Shown here: one piece after another, positions 1 to 6,868 of the stretch
Position numbering within the stretch: position 1 is the first letter of the stretch
Layout: the number at the start of each line of letters is the position of its first letter
NCBI GenBank assembly: GCA_021796055.1
Contig: JAJYOS010000353.1
Location: 1 to 6,868 of the forward strand
Direction of reading: 5' to 3'
Length of the DNA stretch: 6,868 nt
Source of the DNA: Bacteroidota bacterium
Lineage (GTDB): Bacteria > Bacteroidota > Kryptoniia > Kryptoniales > JAKASW01
Notes under the pieces: generated by a model
What the model was told of the DNA's origin: nothing
Seen by the model: the letters and a program-made list of their open reading frames with translations, nothing else
Database searches by the model: none
Made by a program: the position numbers and the translations under genes

Positions 1-183
1 GCCAACTGCATGGTGCTCATGCATCTCAGCAAACCGGATACGCTACACGTTCAACCCGGCGTTGCCATACGAGGCGATTATCATATACTGATAAACACTC
101 TCCCCACCAAGTGGCCTCATGCCTCCACGCTCTTCCCTCAATTCAAGAACGTCTGGGCTTACATGCTTTCGGCGGCGGACTAA
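1..183 (+). CDS. C-terminal fragment of an unidentified upstream protein
   Basis: Frame 1 is open from the first base of the window to a TAA at 181-183, giving 60 residues with a natural composition that end in '...KNVWAYMLSAAD'. The 5' part lies outside the window. A stretch reading 'LHVQPGVAIRGDYHILIN' looks like paired beta-strands of the kind that close the beta-sandwich domain of many carbohydrate-active or sugar-epimerase-like proteins. That is a shape impression, not a family assignment, and I do not recognise the protein. It is on the same strand as the GH36-like gene and ends 58 bp before that gene's preferred start (19 bp before an alternative ATG at 203), so it is probably the preceding gene of the same operon. 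It also argues against starting the next gene at the ATG at 119, which would give a 65-bp overlap. A chance open frame at the window edge is possible but less likely. Confidence 0.6.
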   Translation, partial: ANCMVLMHLSKPDTLHVQPGVAIRGDYHILINTLPTKWPHASTLFPQFKNVWAYMLSAAD

Positions 184-232
184 AAACCAATCGGGTGCCA
201 TCATGAGAGCTTTGACCGTTGATTTTCCGGGT

Positions 233-244
233 AAAGGAAATGTG
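233..244 (+). promoter_or_regulatory. Possible ribosome binding site and GTG start of the GH36-like gene
   Basis: AAAGGA at 233-238 lies 3 nt before a GTG at 242-244. The spacing is shorter than usual, but the DUF4855 gene downstream has the same arrangement (AAAAGGA, 3 nt, ATG). Starting here gives a compact Sec signal peptide beginning MKKISDK. The competitor is ATG 203, which has a weak GGGTG at 193-197 and would add 13 residues before the same hydrophobic segment. Confidence 0.35.
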
Positions 245-2989
245 AAAAAGATCTCCGATAAAATCGGATTTCTTTTTTCGCTTGCAGTATTGTCATTACT
301 AATCACTGCAGCTTTATCTACCGCGCAAGCTTCCGAACTCAGATCGTTCTCCATTTCCAACGGAGTCGCGACACTGACCGTGGCGGTTGACTCCGGGAGC
401 ATAGCGTACGACAGGCTCGCTCTCAGCCCGGCATGGGCGCGGAAGCACGATGGGAACCCATCAATGGTCGAGACCGACGGCAATTTTGCAATAGATGTTT
501 TCTGGACGGGCTGGAGCGCCCCCGGCAAGGCTAACAACGCCGATAATGCCGTGACTTTCACGAAAAAAGACTTCGAGATGACCGGGAGTGAAACCGAAAA
601 CAATCCTGACGGCGGGAAGCAACTCAACCTGTTTTTCAAGGGAATCGATCTCCCGTTTCGTCTCGAAGTGAGTTACAAAATCGATTCCGCGGCGTTTTAC
701 GTCCACAGGAGGATCTCGATCAGAGATACCGTGAACGGACTTCAGTACTTGAGACGCATATGGGCGACCGACGCTGTCGTCACTCGTGGTTATGCGGTGG
801 TGAAGAACGGCGGATTTGGACAGCCGATCGCGCTTACCGGCCGTCGAGGCGGCAGCTTCTGGGGACTCGAATATCCCGCCGGAGAAAATCATGTGATGGT
901 TCACGGAAAAGAGATTCGAATAAAGTGCGGCGAGGTCTTCGGGAAGCGAATCGACAGCCATTGGACAGAGAGTCACTGGGCGGTCGAGGGTTTGGCGCCG
1001 AACAGGTACGTTAAGCTCTGGTTCATGAGATACGTGAAGAGAATCCGTGTGGCGCCCGCGGAGCCTTACACGCTTTACAATACCTGGTACGATCTTCGTT
1101 CGCCGCGTTATCCCGGCATTACTCCGGACCACGTCATGAACCAGACCAACATCCTGAGGATCATCGACGAGCTGCGAAAGAACATGATCGAGAAGCATGG
1201 GATCAGGCTCAACGCGTTCGTGCTCGATGACGGCTGGGACAAATACGAGAGCGATTGGAAATTGAGGAAGAGCACTTTTCCCAGCGGGCTCAAGCCTATC
1301 GTCGACGATCTCAAGAAAACAAACACCGTTCTCGGCCTCTGGCTCAGCCCGATAGGAGGGTACTCATTCAGCAACCTGCGCGTCGATTGGATGAGGGCGC
1401 ATGGATTCGAGACGGTTGGCAACGAACTCTGCCTCGGAGGAAAACGTTACAGCCAGCTCTTTAAGAGAAGGGTCGTCGATTTCGCTAAGGACGACGGCGT
1501 CGCATATTACAAGTGGGACGGCATCCAGTTTTCATGCAGCCAGCCTGACCACGGCCACCCGGTGGGAATTTATTCGAGAGACGCGATCCTCGATACGCTT
1601 ATCAACATCAGCCGTGCTGTCCGCAGGGTGAATCCACACGCTTATCTGAATATTACCTCCGGCACATGGCTCAGCCCGTGGTGGGTAAAATACGCGAACC
1701 AGATCTGGATGCAGGGAGGAGATTACGGTTACGCAGATGTCCCTTCAATAAGCCCACGCGACGCGGCGATGACTTACCGTGACCTTGTGCTATATGACGA
1801 TTTCAAGACAAACGATTTTTGGTTTCCAATCGAGAACATGATGACTCACGGCATTATAAAAGGTACATTGGAACAACTCGGAGGAAAAGAAGAACCGCTC
1901 GACAGATTCACCAACGAGTCTGTCCTCTATTTCGCGCGAGGAGTCTCGATGTGGGAGCTCTATGTCTCGCCGGACATCCTGACGGAAGGTGAGTGGAACG
2001 CGATATCGAAGTCGATCCTCTGGGCCAGAAAGAATTTTCCGATATTGTCCAATACTGAGATGATCGGCGGAGATCCGGGCAAAAGAGAAGCATACGGTTA
2101 CGTCCACTTCAAGGGGAACAGAGGCATAGTCGCCGCGCGGAATCCATGGATTGAGCCATCATCATTAAGAGTCAAGTTGGCTGCTTCGCAGGGATTTTCT
2201 CCGGACGCGAAATCTCTTGTCGTCGAACGGGTATATCCTGATCGCTGGATATCGCCGAGGCTGTATGCTTCCGGACAGAGTTTTGAAATACCGCTGGATG
2301 GTTACGAGACTGCCGTCTACGAAGTCTTTCCTCTGGATAGCGCTAAAACGCCTCTGATCGCAGACGTGCGATTCGAAAGAAAAGACTTCAAAGGCGGCAC
2401 TTATACTCTCGATTTCTACGACGCCGGCCGAAACGTGAGACTCCTCAATCCAAGGACGCTGGATATGAAACTGAATCGAAGCGAATTGAGAAAGGAGCTT
2501 TCGGGGTTGAGACGATCCCCGAAGCCGGTTTCCGTCGCAAGAGTTTCAGATGCAAGAAAGGTCGGCAGCTCGCTTCTCGCTTTTGATTTGAACATCGATA
2601 AGTCGGTCAAAAGTCCGGCGCTCGACCTTCTTCTCGATCCTGTAAACGTGTCGTCCAAAAAAGCACTACCTGATGTTACGATATCGATAGACGGAAAAGT
2701 GGAGCCGGTTGCCCCACTGAAATCTGAATCGAAATCAAAGTGGTACGCCGTTCCTCTCGAACCGGGGAGACATAATATTGCTATTTGGCTGAAACAAACA
2801 TCCGGCAGCTCGAATTGGAAGGGCGAAGCTTCTGTTTGGTTCGCCGGCCGGCAGATACATCGCAGCAAGTCTTTGACATTTGAGATTGCTAAGGCTATCG
2901 AGGCCAGGCCGATGCCTCCAAGAGAACTTCGGTCAAACGAAACTGAATGCAGCGTGAAAATACTTAGAAGCAATATCACCCTCAATTAA
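242..2989 (+). CDS. Secreted GH36-like (clan GH-D) glycoside hydrolase, alpha-galactosidase type, with C-terminal extension
   Basis: Predicted retaining exo-glycosidase releasing alpha-linked galactose or a related sugar such as N-acetylgalactosamine. Numbering from GTG 242 gives 915 residues. A Sec signal peptide spans 1-30: basic MKKISDK, a hydrophobic core to about 25, and cleavage after 'STAQA'. Residues 31 to about 275 form a beta-rich N-terminal domain. A TIM barrel of about 276-600 follows, with 'NTWYDLRSP' (280-288), 'VLDDGWD' (D329, D330), 'LGLWLSP' (364-370) and 'YYKWDG', whose D426 matches the KWD nucleophile of GH36/GH27. In 'IWMQGGDYGY', D494 sits where clan GH-D enzymes carry the acid/base Asp (iWtSD). 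A small beta-domain (about 615-700) and a further 215 residues I cannot assign complete the protein. There is no T9SS sorting tail and no lipobox, so periplasmic location is likely. The next gene lies 72 bp downstream. Start alternatives are ATG 203 and, less likely, ATG 119. The fold class is fairly secure; the exact sugar is not. Confidence 0.82.
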   Translation: MKKISDKIGFLFSLAVLSLLITAALSTAQASELRSFSISNGVATLTVAVDSGSIAYDRLALSPAWARKHDGNPSMVETDGNFAIDVFWTGWSAPGKANNADNAVTFTKKDFEMTGSETENNPDGGKQLNLFFKGIDLPFRLEVSYKIDSAAFYVHRRISIRDTVNGLQYLRRIWATDAVVTRGYAVVKNGGFGQPIALTGRRGGSFWGLEYPAGENHVMVHGKEIRIKCGEVFGKRIDSHWTESHWAVEGLAPNRYVKLWFMRYVKRIRVAPAEPYTLYNTWYDLRSPRYPGITPDHVMNQTNILRIIDELRKNMIEKHGIRLNAFVLDDGWDKYESDWKLRKSTFPSGLKPIVDDLKKTNTVLGLWLSPIGGYSFSNLRVDWMRAHGFETVGNELCLGGKRYSQLFKRRVVDFAKDDGVAYYKWDGIQFSCSQPDHGHPVGIYSRDAILDTLINISRAVRRVNPHAYLNITSGTWLSPWWVKYANQIWMQGGDYGYADVPSISPRDAAMTYRDLVLYDDFKTNDFWFPIENMMTHGIIKGTLEQLGGKEEPLDRFTNESVLYFARGVSMWELYVSPDILTEGEWNAISKSILWARKNFPILSNTEMIGGDPGKREAYGYVHFKGNRGIVAARNPWIEPSSLRVKLAASQGFSPDAKSLVVERVYPDRWISPRLYASGQSFEIPLDGYETAVYEVFPLDSAKTPLIADVRFERKDFKGGTYTLDFYDAGRNVRLLNPRTLDMKLNRSELRKELSGLRRSPKPVSVARVSDARKVGSSLLAFDLNIDKSVKSPALDLLLDPVNVSSKKALPDVTISIDGKVEPVAPLKSESKSKWYAVPLEPGRHNIAIWLKQTSGSSNWKGEASVWFAGRQIHRSKSLTFEIAKAIEARPMPPRELRSNETECSVKILRSNITLN

Positions 2990-3004
2990 AATAGTTAAAC
3001 ACTC

Positions 3005-3029
3005 TTTCCGGGTATCGAAATTCCGGAAA
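3005..3029 (+). repeat. Short inverted repeat between the GH36-like and DUF4855 genes
   Basis: TTTCCGG at 3005-3011 and CCGGAAA at 3023-3029 are perfect 7-bp arms around an 11-nt loop; one G-U pair (3012/3022) can extend the stem inward. It lies 15 bp after the GH36-like stop and 32 bp before the next start. No T run follows, so it is not a typical intrinsic terminator. It could be a weak processing or mRNA-stability hairpin in an operon, or chance. Confidence 0.3.
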
Positions 3030-3051
3030 CACATTTGAACGATAATTTTGG

Positions 3052-3064
3052 AAAAGGACATATG
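3052..3064 (+). promoter_or_regulatory. Ribosome binding site deciding the ATG 3062 start
   Basis: AAAAGGA at 3052-3058 precedes ATG 3062-3064 by 3 nt. The ATG opens a textbook signal peptide. A longer reading from a TTG at 3035 would add nine residues (MNDNFGKGH) of no evident function and would place the purine-rich motif inside the coding region. Confidence 0.5.
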
Positions 3065-5047
3065 GCGCGTCAAATTATACCATTTCGGAAGAACATTTTT
3101 TTGTTCATTGTACTCTCATCTATAGCGGCGTTACCACCCGCCTTCGCGGCGTCATCCGCGCCAGCGCCACCAACTGGAATGGTCAACCTCGTGCAGGGTA
3201 TGCAGTACACCGTGACGCCGCTCGTGTCTACTGAGTATTCTTTCGCGAAGGCGGAAGCGAAGTATTATACTCCGGGCGCTCTGACAGATGGAATAATCGG
3301 CTCTTCGACGAGCTTCAGCGACGGAGTGTGGCAGGGATTCTATCATGGCGGAAATCGCTCGGTGGTAATTGACATGGGTCGCGTGAATACCGTACACCAG
3401 ATGCAGGAACGTTTCATACATTATCCTTCTGCCGGAGTCTACTTCCCCAGGAAAGTGACTTACGCCTTGTCAATGAACGACACAAATTGGTCGGTCGTCG
3501 GCACTATATACTCGCAGATACCGCTAACCACGCCTACGGTTGAAACTCAGACTTATGTCTTGTCGGGCCTGAATTACCAGGCGAGATACGTTAAGATGAC
3601 ATTTAGCGTGGATGTCTGGGTATTCGCGGATGAATTCCAGGTTTTCGGGAACACGGGAATAGCGGGCGGCGCGAGTGTCCCGCCAGTAACACCGCCAACG
3701 ATCTATCCCGACGCCTATCTTGCGCCGGGCTCTTCAAAAGTCGGCGGGATTAGCAATATGGTGCTGATGTACAACGGCTACTATCCATCAAATCCGGCCG
3801 TTGGACAAAACACCGTCACTGAACTCACTCCGTATGTGGGTTATGAATCGACGTCAGGCACAATCAGTGACTTCATGTTCGACAGCTTCCTTTTCCTTCC
3901 GTTTGTTGCGGCGGGAGCTCCATCGGGTGGGATGTATTATTGCAGCACTGCGCATCCGACGGTTTTATCGGACTGGGAATATTATCTGGACAACACGTTC
4001 CAGAGTACTTACAATCTTGGAGCCCTGAATACCGCGACCGGCAACGTCAAAAAGATTCTGAACCGCCCTTCCTACACGACCAAGGTTGAGATCGCCATCC
4101 CTTATCCCACTCCTACCGCGACAAATTTTGGAGTCGTTAAAGGCAAATCCATGAACCTCTCACTCCTTTCGGACAGGGAAGAGGTTATAAAATGGTACAT
4201 CGACACGGCGATCAGCAAATGGGATTCCGCCGGCTACTCAAATCTTGATCTTGTCGGATTCTATTGGTATGAAGAGGGGGCCGATTTCGAGGTTGATGAC
4301 AGCGAAGCGGCGATGCTCCAGTATACCGGTAACTATATCAGGAGTCTCGGCAAAGTGTTTACGTGGATCCCGTCGTACCAGTCTTCGGGATTTGAGGACT
4401 GGGACTCTCTAGGATTCGACGGCGCCATCATGCAGCCGAATTATGTCTTCGACAATTTCCCCGAACAGGAGCTTGGGGAAGCGGCAGACGCGAGCAAGAA
4501 ACTCGGTATGGGAGTCGAGATCGAAATTCATTGGGACGCGACCACTGATTCGACTTACAGAAACAAGTACTACGCGTATCTGAACTACGGTGTCTCTAAA
4601 GGTTACATGACGGGCGCCGTCCACGCGTATTACCAGAACGGCGGCCCGGGCACTTTTTATGACTGCTGTACAAGCACCAACCCTCAACTGCGCGCGATCT
4701 ACGATCAGACTTACAAGTTCATCAAAGGGACATACACACCTTCCACGACTACCGGCATAGGAGAGGTACCGACGGGAGGGCCGACGGGATTCGAGCTCGG
4801 CGATAACTATCCCAACCCGTTCAATCCGTCGACAGTCATAGATGTCGGTCTCGCGAAGGGCGGGGTGATGAGCCTGAAGATTTATGACACGCTCGGCCAA
4901 TTGGTTAAAGTTGTGGACGAAGGGTACCGCAGTCGCGGAGAGTACACTTACGATGTAAGCATGAATAATCTTGCCAGCGGCGTCTACTTCTACACGCTCC
5001 GCGAAGGCCCCGAATCCATGACGAGGAAAATGCTCCTCCTTAGATGA
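3062..5047 (+). CDS. Secreted DUF4855-domain protein with F5/8-type-C-like domain and T9SS sorting tail
   Basis: 661 residues from ATG 3062. A Sec signal peptide (1-29) has basic residues in 'ARQIIPFRKN', a hydrophobic core and cleavage after 'PPAFA'. About 41-197 is a discoidin/F5/8-type-C-like beta-sandwich ('ALTDGI', 'VVIDMGRVNTV', 'ARYVKMTF', 'DEFQVFG'), a common carbohydrate-binding module. A Pro/Gly-rich linker leads to a DUF4855-like domain (about 213-557), recognised by 'ISNMVLMYNGYY', 'YVGYESTSGTISDFMFDSFLFLP' split over 258-281, and 'GFYWYEEGADFE'. The domain has the look of a TIM barrel. Acidic residues at strand-end positions (E404/E405 in 'YWYEE'; E486, E488 and D492 in 'VEIEIHWD') are candidate catalytic groups, which is inference. 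The last 85 residues, from 'ELGDNYPNPFNPST', are a type A T9SS C-terminal sorting domain, so the protein should cross the outer membrane and be surface-attached or released. Tandem TGA codons end it. Its position between two glycosidases suggests a role on the same glycan. No enzymatic activity is claimed. Confidence 0.85.
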   Translation: MARQIIPFRKNIFLFIVLSSIAALPPAFAASSAPAPPTGMVNLVQGMQYTVTPLVSTEYSFAKAEAKYYTPGALTDGIIGSSTSFSDGVWQGFYHGGNRSVVIDMGRVNTVHQMQERFIHYPSAGVYFPRKVTYALSMNDTNWSVVGTIYSQIPLTTPTVETQTYVLSGLNYQARYVKMTFSVDVWVFADEFQVFGNTGIAGGASVPPVTPPTIYPDAYLAPGSSKVGGISNMVLMYNGYYPSNPAVGQNTVTELTPYVGYESTSGTISDFMFDSFLFLPFVAAGAPSGGMYYCSTAHPTVLSDWEYYLDNTFQSTYNLGALNTATGNVKKILNRPSYTTKVEIAIPYPTPTATNFGVVKGKSMNLSLLSDREEVIKWYIDTAISKWDSAGYSNLDLVGFYWYEEGADFEVDDSEAAMLQYTGNYIRSLGKVFTWIPSYQSSGFEDWDSLGFDGAIMQPNYVFDNFPEQELGEAADASKKLGMGVEIEIHWDATTDSTYRNKYYAYLNYGVSKGYMTGAVHAYYQNGGPGTFYDCCTSTNPQLRAIYDQTYKFIKGTYTPSTTTGIGEVPTGGPTGFELGDNYPNPFNPSTVIDVGLAKGGVMSLKIYDTLGQLVKVVDEGYRSRGEYTYDVSMNNLASGVYFYTLREGPESMTRKMLLLR

Positions 5048-5170
5048 TGATGCGGGATCAGGCGTGGGTCGCGTGCATCCTCCCGGCATGTGCTCTTCCC
5101 GCCGATCCACGGTTTTGCACGATATCGGGAGTATCGATGACAATAATGTCCTGGAGAAATAGATAGCATT

Positions 5171-6868
5171 ATGAGATACGTTAGGATTCTTGCAACCGTT
5201 GCCGTATTCGTATCCCTCATGAACGTCGCGGGCTACGCTGAGATAAACACAAGGAAGCTTACCCTGATGCCGTGGCCGGCGAAGATTGAAATGACCGGCG
5301 GCCGCTACAGGTTGAATCAGAGTTTTACTGTCGAGGTGACAGGGAAGCCGACCGGCCGCCTCTTTCGCGCGGCGAGCAGAATGCTCAGAAGGCTCTCTCA
5401 GAGAACGGGACTCTTTTTCTCGCAGGGCTACCTATCTCCTGATTCGTCTGTCGAGAATCCCTGTATGGTCATACAAGCCGATCGTCGCGGCAGGCTAAGA
5501 TTGTACATGGACGAGTCTTATCGACTGGACGTGACTCCGTCGCGTGTGCTCCTGAAAGCTAATACGGACATCGGGGCGCTAAGGGGAATACAGACGGTTC
5601 TTCAGCTTCTTGAGGCGGATAGTTCAGGATACTATTTCCCATGCGTAAGGATCGAAGACCATCCGAGATTTCCCTGGCGAGGGTTGATGATCGACGCGGC
5701 GAGACATTTCATGCCTGTCAACGTCATCGAGAGAAATATACGTGGGATGGCGGCGGTGAAACTCAACGTTCTACACTGGCACCTTAGCGACAACCAGGGA
5801 TTCAGGGCGGAGTCAAAGACGTTCCCGAAGCTGACCGGCATGGGCTCGGACGGTCACTTTTATACTCAGCAGGAGATCAAGGCCGTTATCAAATATGCCG
5901 CGGACAGAGGGATTCGCGTCGTACCCGAATTCGATGTGCCTGCTCACTCGACATCGTGGTTCGTCGGCTACCCTCAGTACGCCAGCGCGCCGGGTCCTTA
6001 CTCCATCGAGAGGAAGTGGGGGATATTCGACCCGGTATTTAATCCGACGATCAACAAGACTTACGTGTTCCTCGGAAAATTCTTCAAGGAAATGGCGGGA
6101 CTCTTTCCCGACAAGTACATGGATGTCGGCGGTGATGAGAATAACGGCAAGGATTGGAACGCGAATCCGAAAATACAGGCGTTCATGAAGGCGCACAAGA
6201 TTCCGAGCGATGCCGCGCTCCAAACTTATTTCGAGAATCGGCTTGTTCCGCTGATCATGAAGGACCACAAAGATGTAATGGGCTGGGAAGAGATACTTAA
6301 TCCGCGTTTGCCAAAGTCTGCCATCGTGCAGTCATGGCGCGGCAACGCAAGCCTTGAGAATGCCGTTAAGAAGGGGTACCGCGTGATCTTGTCCAAGGGT
6401 TGGTACCTCGATCATTATTTCACCGCAAGTCAGTATTACCTTGTCGATCCCGTGCCGGATAGCGGACTTACTCTCCAGCAAAAAAAGTTGATCATCGGCG
6501 GCGAAGCATGCATGTGGTCGGAATATGTCAGCCCTGAGAACATCGATTCCAGGATCTGGCCGAGGGCCGCGGCGATTGCCGAAAGACTCTGGTCGCCTCG
6601 CGATATTAGAAATGTGAGGGACATGTACCGGCGTCTCGATGCCGTTTCGCTCGAACTCGACAGGCTTGGCCTTACGCAGTTAAAGAACCAGGGAACTATG
6701 CTGAGGAACCTGGCTAATGGATACCGTGTCGCCCCTTTGAGAACGCTCGTAGACATTGTTGCGCCGTATGACATCTACGCGCGCGTGAAGGCGAAGCCTT
6801 ATTCGGCGTTCGCGCCCCTTACGAGAGTAGTTGACACGGCGGTGCCTGATCCGATGACCGCACGAGAT
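5171..6868 (+). CDS. Secreted GH20 beta-N-acetylhexosaminidase, 3' end cut by window
   Basis: Open for 566 codons from ATG 5171 to the last base with no stop. A TAA at 5144-5146 in the same frame, with no other start codon in between, fixes the start. The family removes terminal beta-linked GlcNAc or GalNAc using the substrate's own acetamido group. A signal peptide spans 1-23 (cleavage after 'GYA'). About 30-155 is the N-terminal GH20b domain ('LMPWPAKIEMTGGRYRL', 'ALRGIQTVLQLL'). The GH20 barrel starts near 165: 'GLMIDAARHF' (R178, sugar-binding Arg), 'HWHLSDNQGFR' (202-212), 'PEFDVPAHS' (H259), 'VGGDEN' with the catalytic Asp-Glu pair D322-E323, 'GWEEIL' (W372), 'QSWRG' (W389), 'GGEACMWSEY' (W449) and 'WPRAAAIAERLWS' (463-475). 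Residues after about 520 ('PLRTLVDIV...LTRVVDTAVPDP') begin a C-terminal module. The His usual before the catalytic pair (HxGGDE) is Asp here. GGAG at 5153-5156 lies 14 nt upstream of the ATG, so the ribosome site is weak. Whether a T9SS tail follows cannot be seen. Confidence 0.93.
   Translation, partial: MRYVRILATVAVFVSLMNVAGYAEINTRKLTLMPWPAKIEMTGGRYRLNQSFTVEVTGKPTGRLFRAASRMLRRLSQRTGLFFSQGYLSPDSSVENPCMVIQADRRGRLRLYMDESYRLDVTPSRVLLKANTDIGALRGIQTVLQLLEADSSGYYFPCVRIEDHPRFPWRGLMIDAARHFMPVNVIERNIRGMAAVKLNVLHWHLSDNQGFRAESKTFPKLTGMGSDGHFYTQQEIKAVIKYAADRGIRVVPEFDVPAHSTSWFVGYPQYASAPGPYSIERKWGIFDPVFNPTINKTYVFLGKFFKEMAGLFPDKYMDVGGDENNGKDWNANPKIQAFMKAHKIPSDAALQTYFENRLVPLIMKDHKDVMGWEEILNPRLPKSAIVQSWRGNASLENAVKKGYRVILSKGWYLDHYFTASQYYLVDPVPDSGLTLQQKKLIIGGEACMWSEYVSPENIDSRIWPRAAAIAERLWSPRDIRNVRDMYRRLDAVSLELDRLGLTQLKNQGTMLRNLANGYRVAPLRTLVDIVAPYDIYARVKAKPYSAFAPLTRVVDTAVPDPMTARD

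Noticed and set aside
119..241. N-terminal extension of the GH36-like protein from ATG 119
   Set aside because: It would overlap the upstream gene end by 65 bp and put about 40 unremarkable residues before the signal peptide. Starts at 242 or 203 fit better.
2964..2992. Sigma70-like pair TTAGAA (2964-2969), 17 bp, TAAAAT (2987-2992)
   Set aside because: The -10 matches 5 of 6 but the -35 only 3 of 6, and it overlaps the end of a coding region. Too weak to call.
90..3005. Repeated AAACACTCT at about 93 and 2997
   Set aside because: A 9-base match without extended similarity is expected by chance at this window size, and the contexts differ (inside a gene end versus between genes).
3034..3050. 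Bacteroidota-type promoter: TAATTTTG at 3043-3050 matches the -7 pattern TAnnTTTG
   Set aside because: No TTTG lies at the required distance upstream; the only nearby one (3034-3037) is far too close. Transcription would also start almost at the ATG. Likely chance in an AT-rich gap.
5120..5136. CGATA / TATCG inverted repeat after the DUF4855 gene as a terminator
   Set aside because: Only a 5-bp AT-rich stem with no following T run. Not a credible intrinsic terminator.
4409..5143. Long minus-strand open frame opposite the DUF4855 gene (and similar ones at 461-1198, 2416-2985 and 5813-6268)
   Set aside because: They lie antisense to genes with clear domain matches and show low-complexity Arg/Val/Ser-rich translations with no recognisable motif. 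They are shadow frames.
5115..5144. Possible promoter TTGCAC ... GACAAT before the GH20 gene
   Set aside because: Both boxes match the consensus poorly. The 123-bp gap could hold a promoter, but nothing in it is convincing.

Overview
The window looks like part of a secreted glycan-degradation cluster from a bacterium of the FCB superphylum (Bacteroidota, Ignavibacteriota or a related lineage). The strongest taxonomic clue is the C-terminus of the middle gene. It carries an 'NYPNPFNPST'-type start followed by a 'KIYDTLGQLV...GVYFYTL' ending, the type A sorting domain read by the type IX secretion system (T9SS). Base composition is mixed, about half G+C by eye, and similar across all genes, so nothing suggests recent transfer.

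Layout, all on the + strand: (1) positions 1-183, the last 60 codons of an upstream gene I cannot identify; (2) about 242-2989, a secreted glycoside hydrolase of the GH36/GH27 (clan GH-D) type with a long C-terminal extension; (3) 3062-5047, a secreted protein with an F5/8-type-C-like carbohydrate-binding domain, a DUF4855-like domain and a T9SS sorting tail; (4) 5171 to the window end, a secreted GH20 beta-N-acetylhexosaminidase that is cut by the window edge. The gaps are 58, 72 and 123 bp. No convincing terminator or promoter lies in any of them, so co-transcription is likely but not proven. I found no RNA genes, mobile elements or CRISPR arrays.

Together the genes suggest stepwise attack on a glycan containing alpha-linked galactose or N-acetylgalactosamine and beta-linked N-acetylhexosamine (mucin-like, glycoprotein or exopolysaccharide). 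The DUF4855 protein is predicted to reach the cell surface or medium through T9SS, whereas the GH36-like enzyme has only a Sec signal and no sorting tail and may act in the periplasm. The substrate assignment is inference. The most interesting element is the DUF4855 protein: its company, binding domain and acidic residues in TIM-barrel-like positions make it a candidate glycosidase of unassigned specificity.
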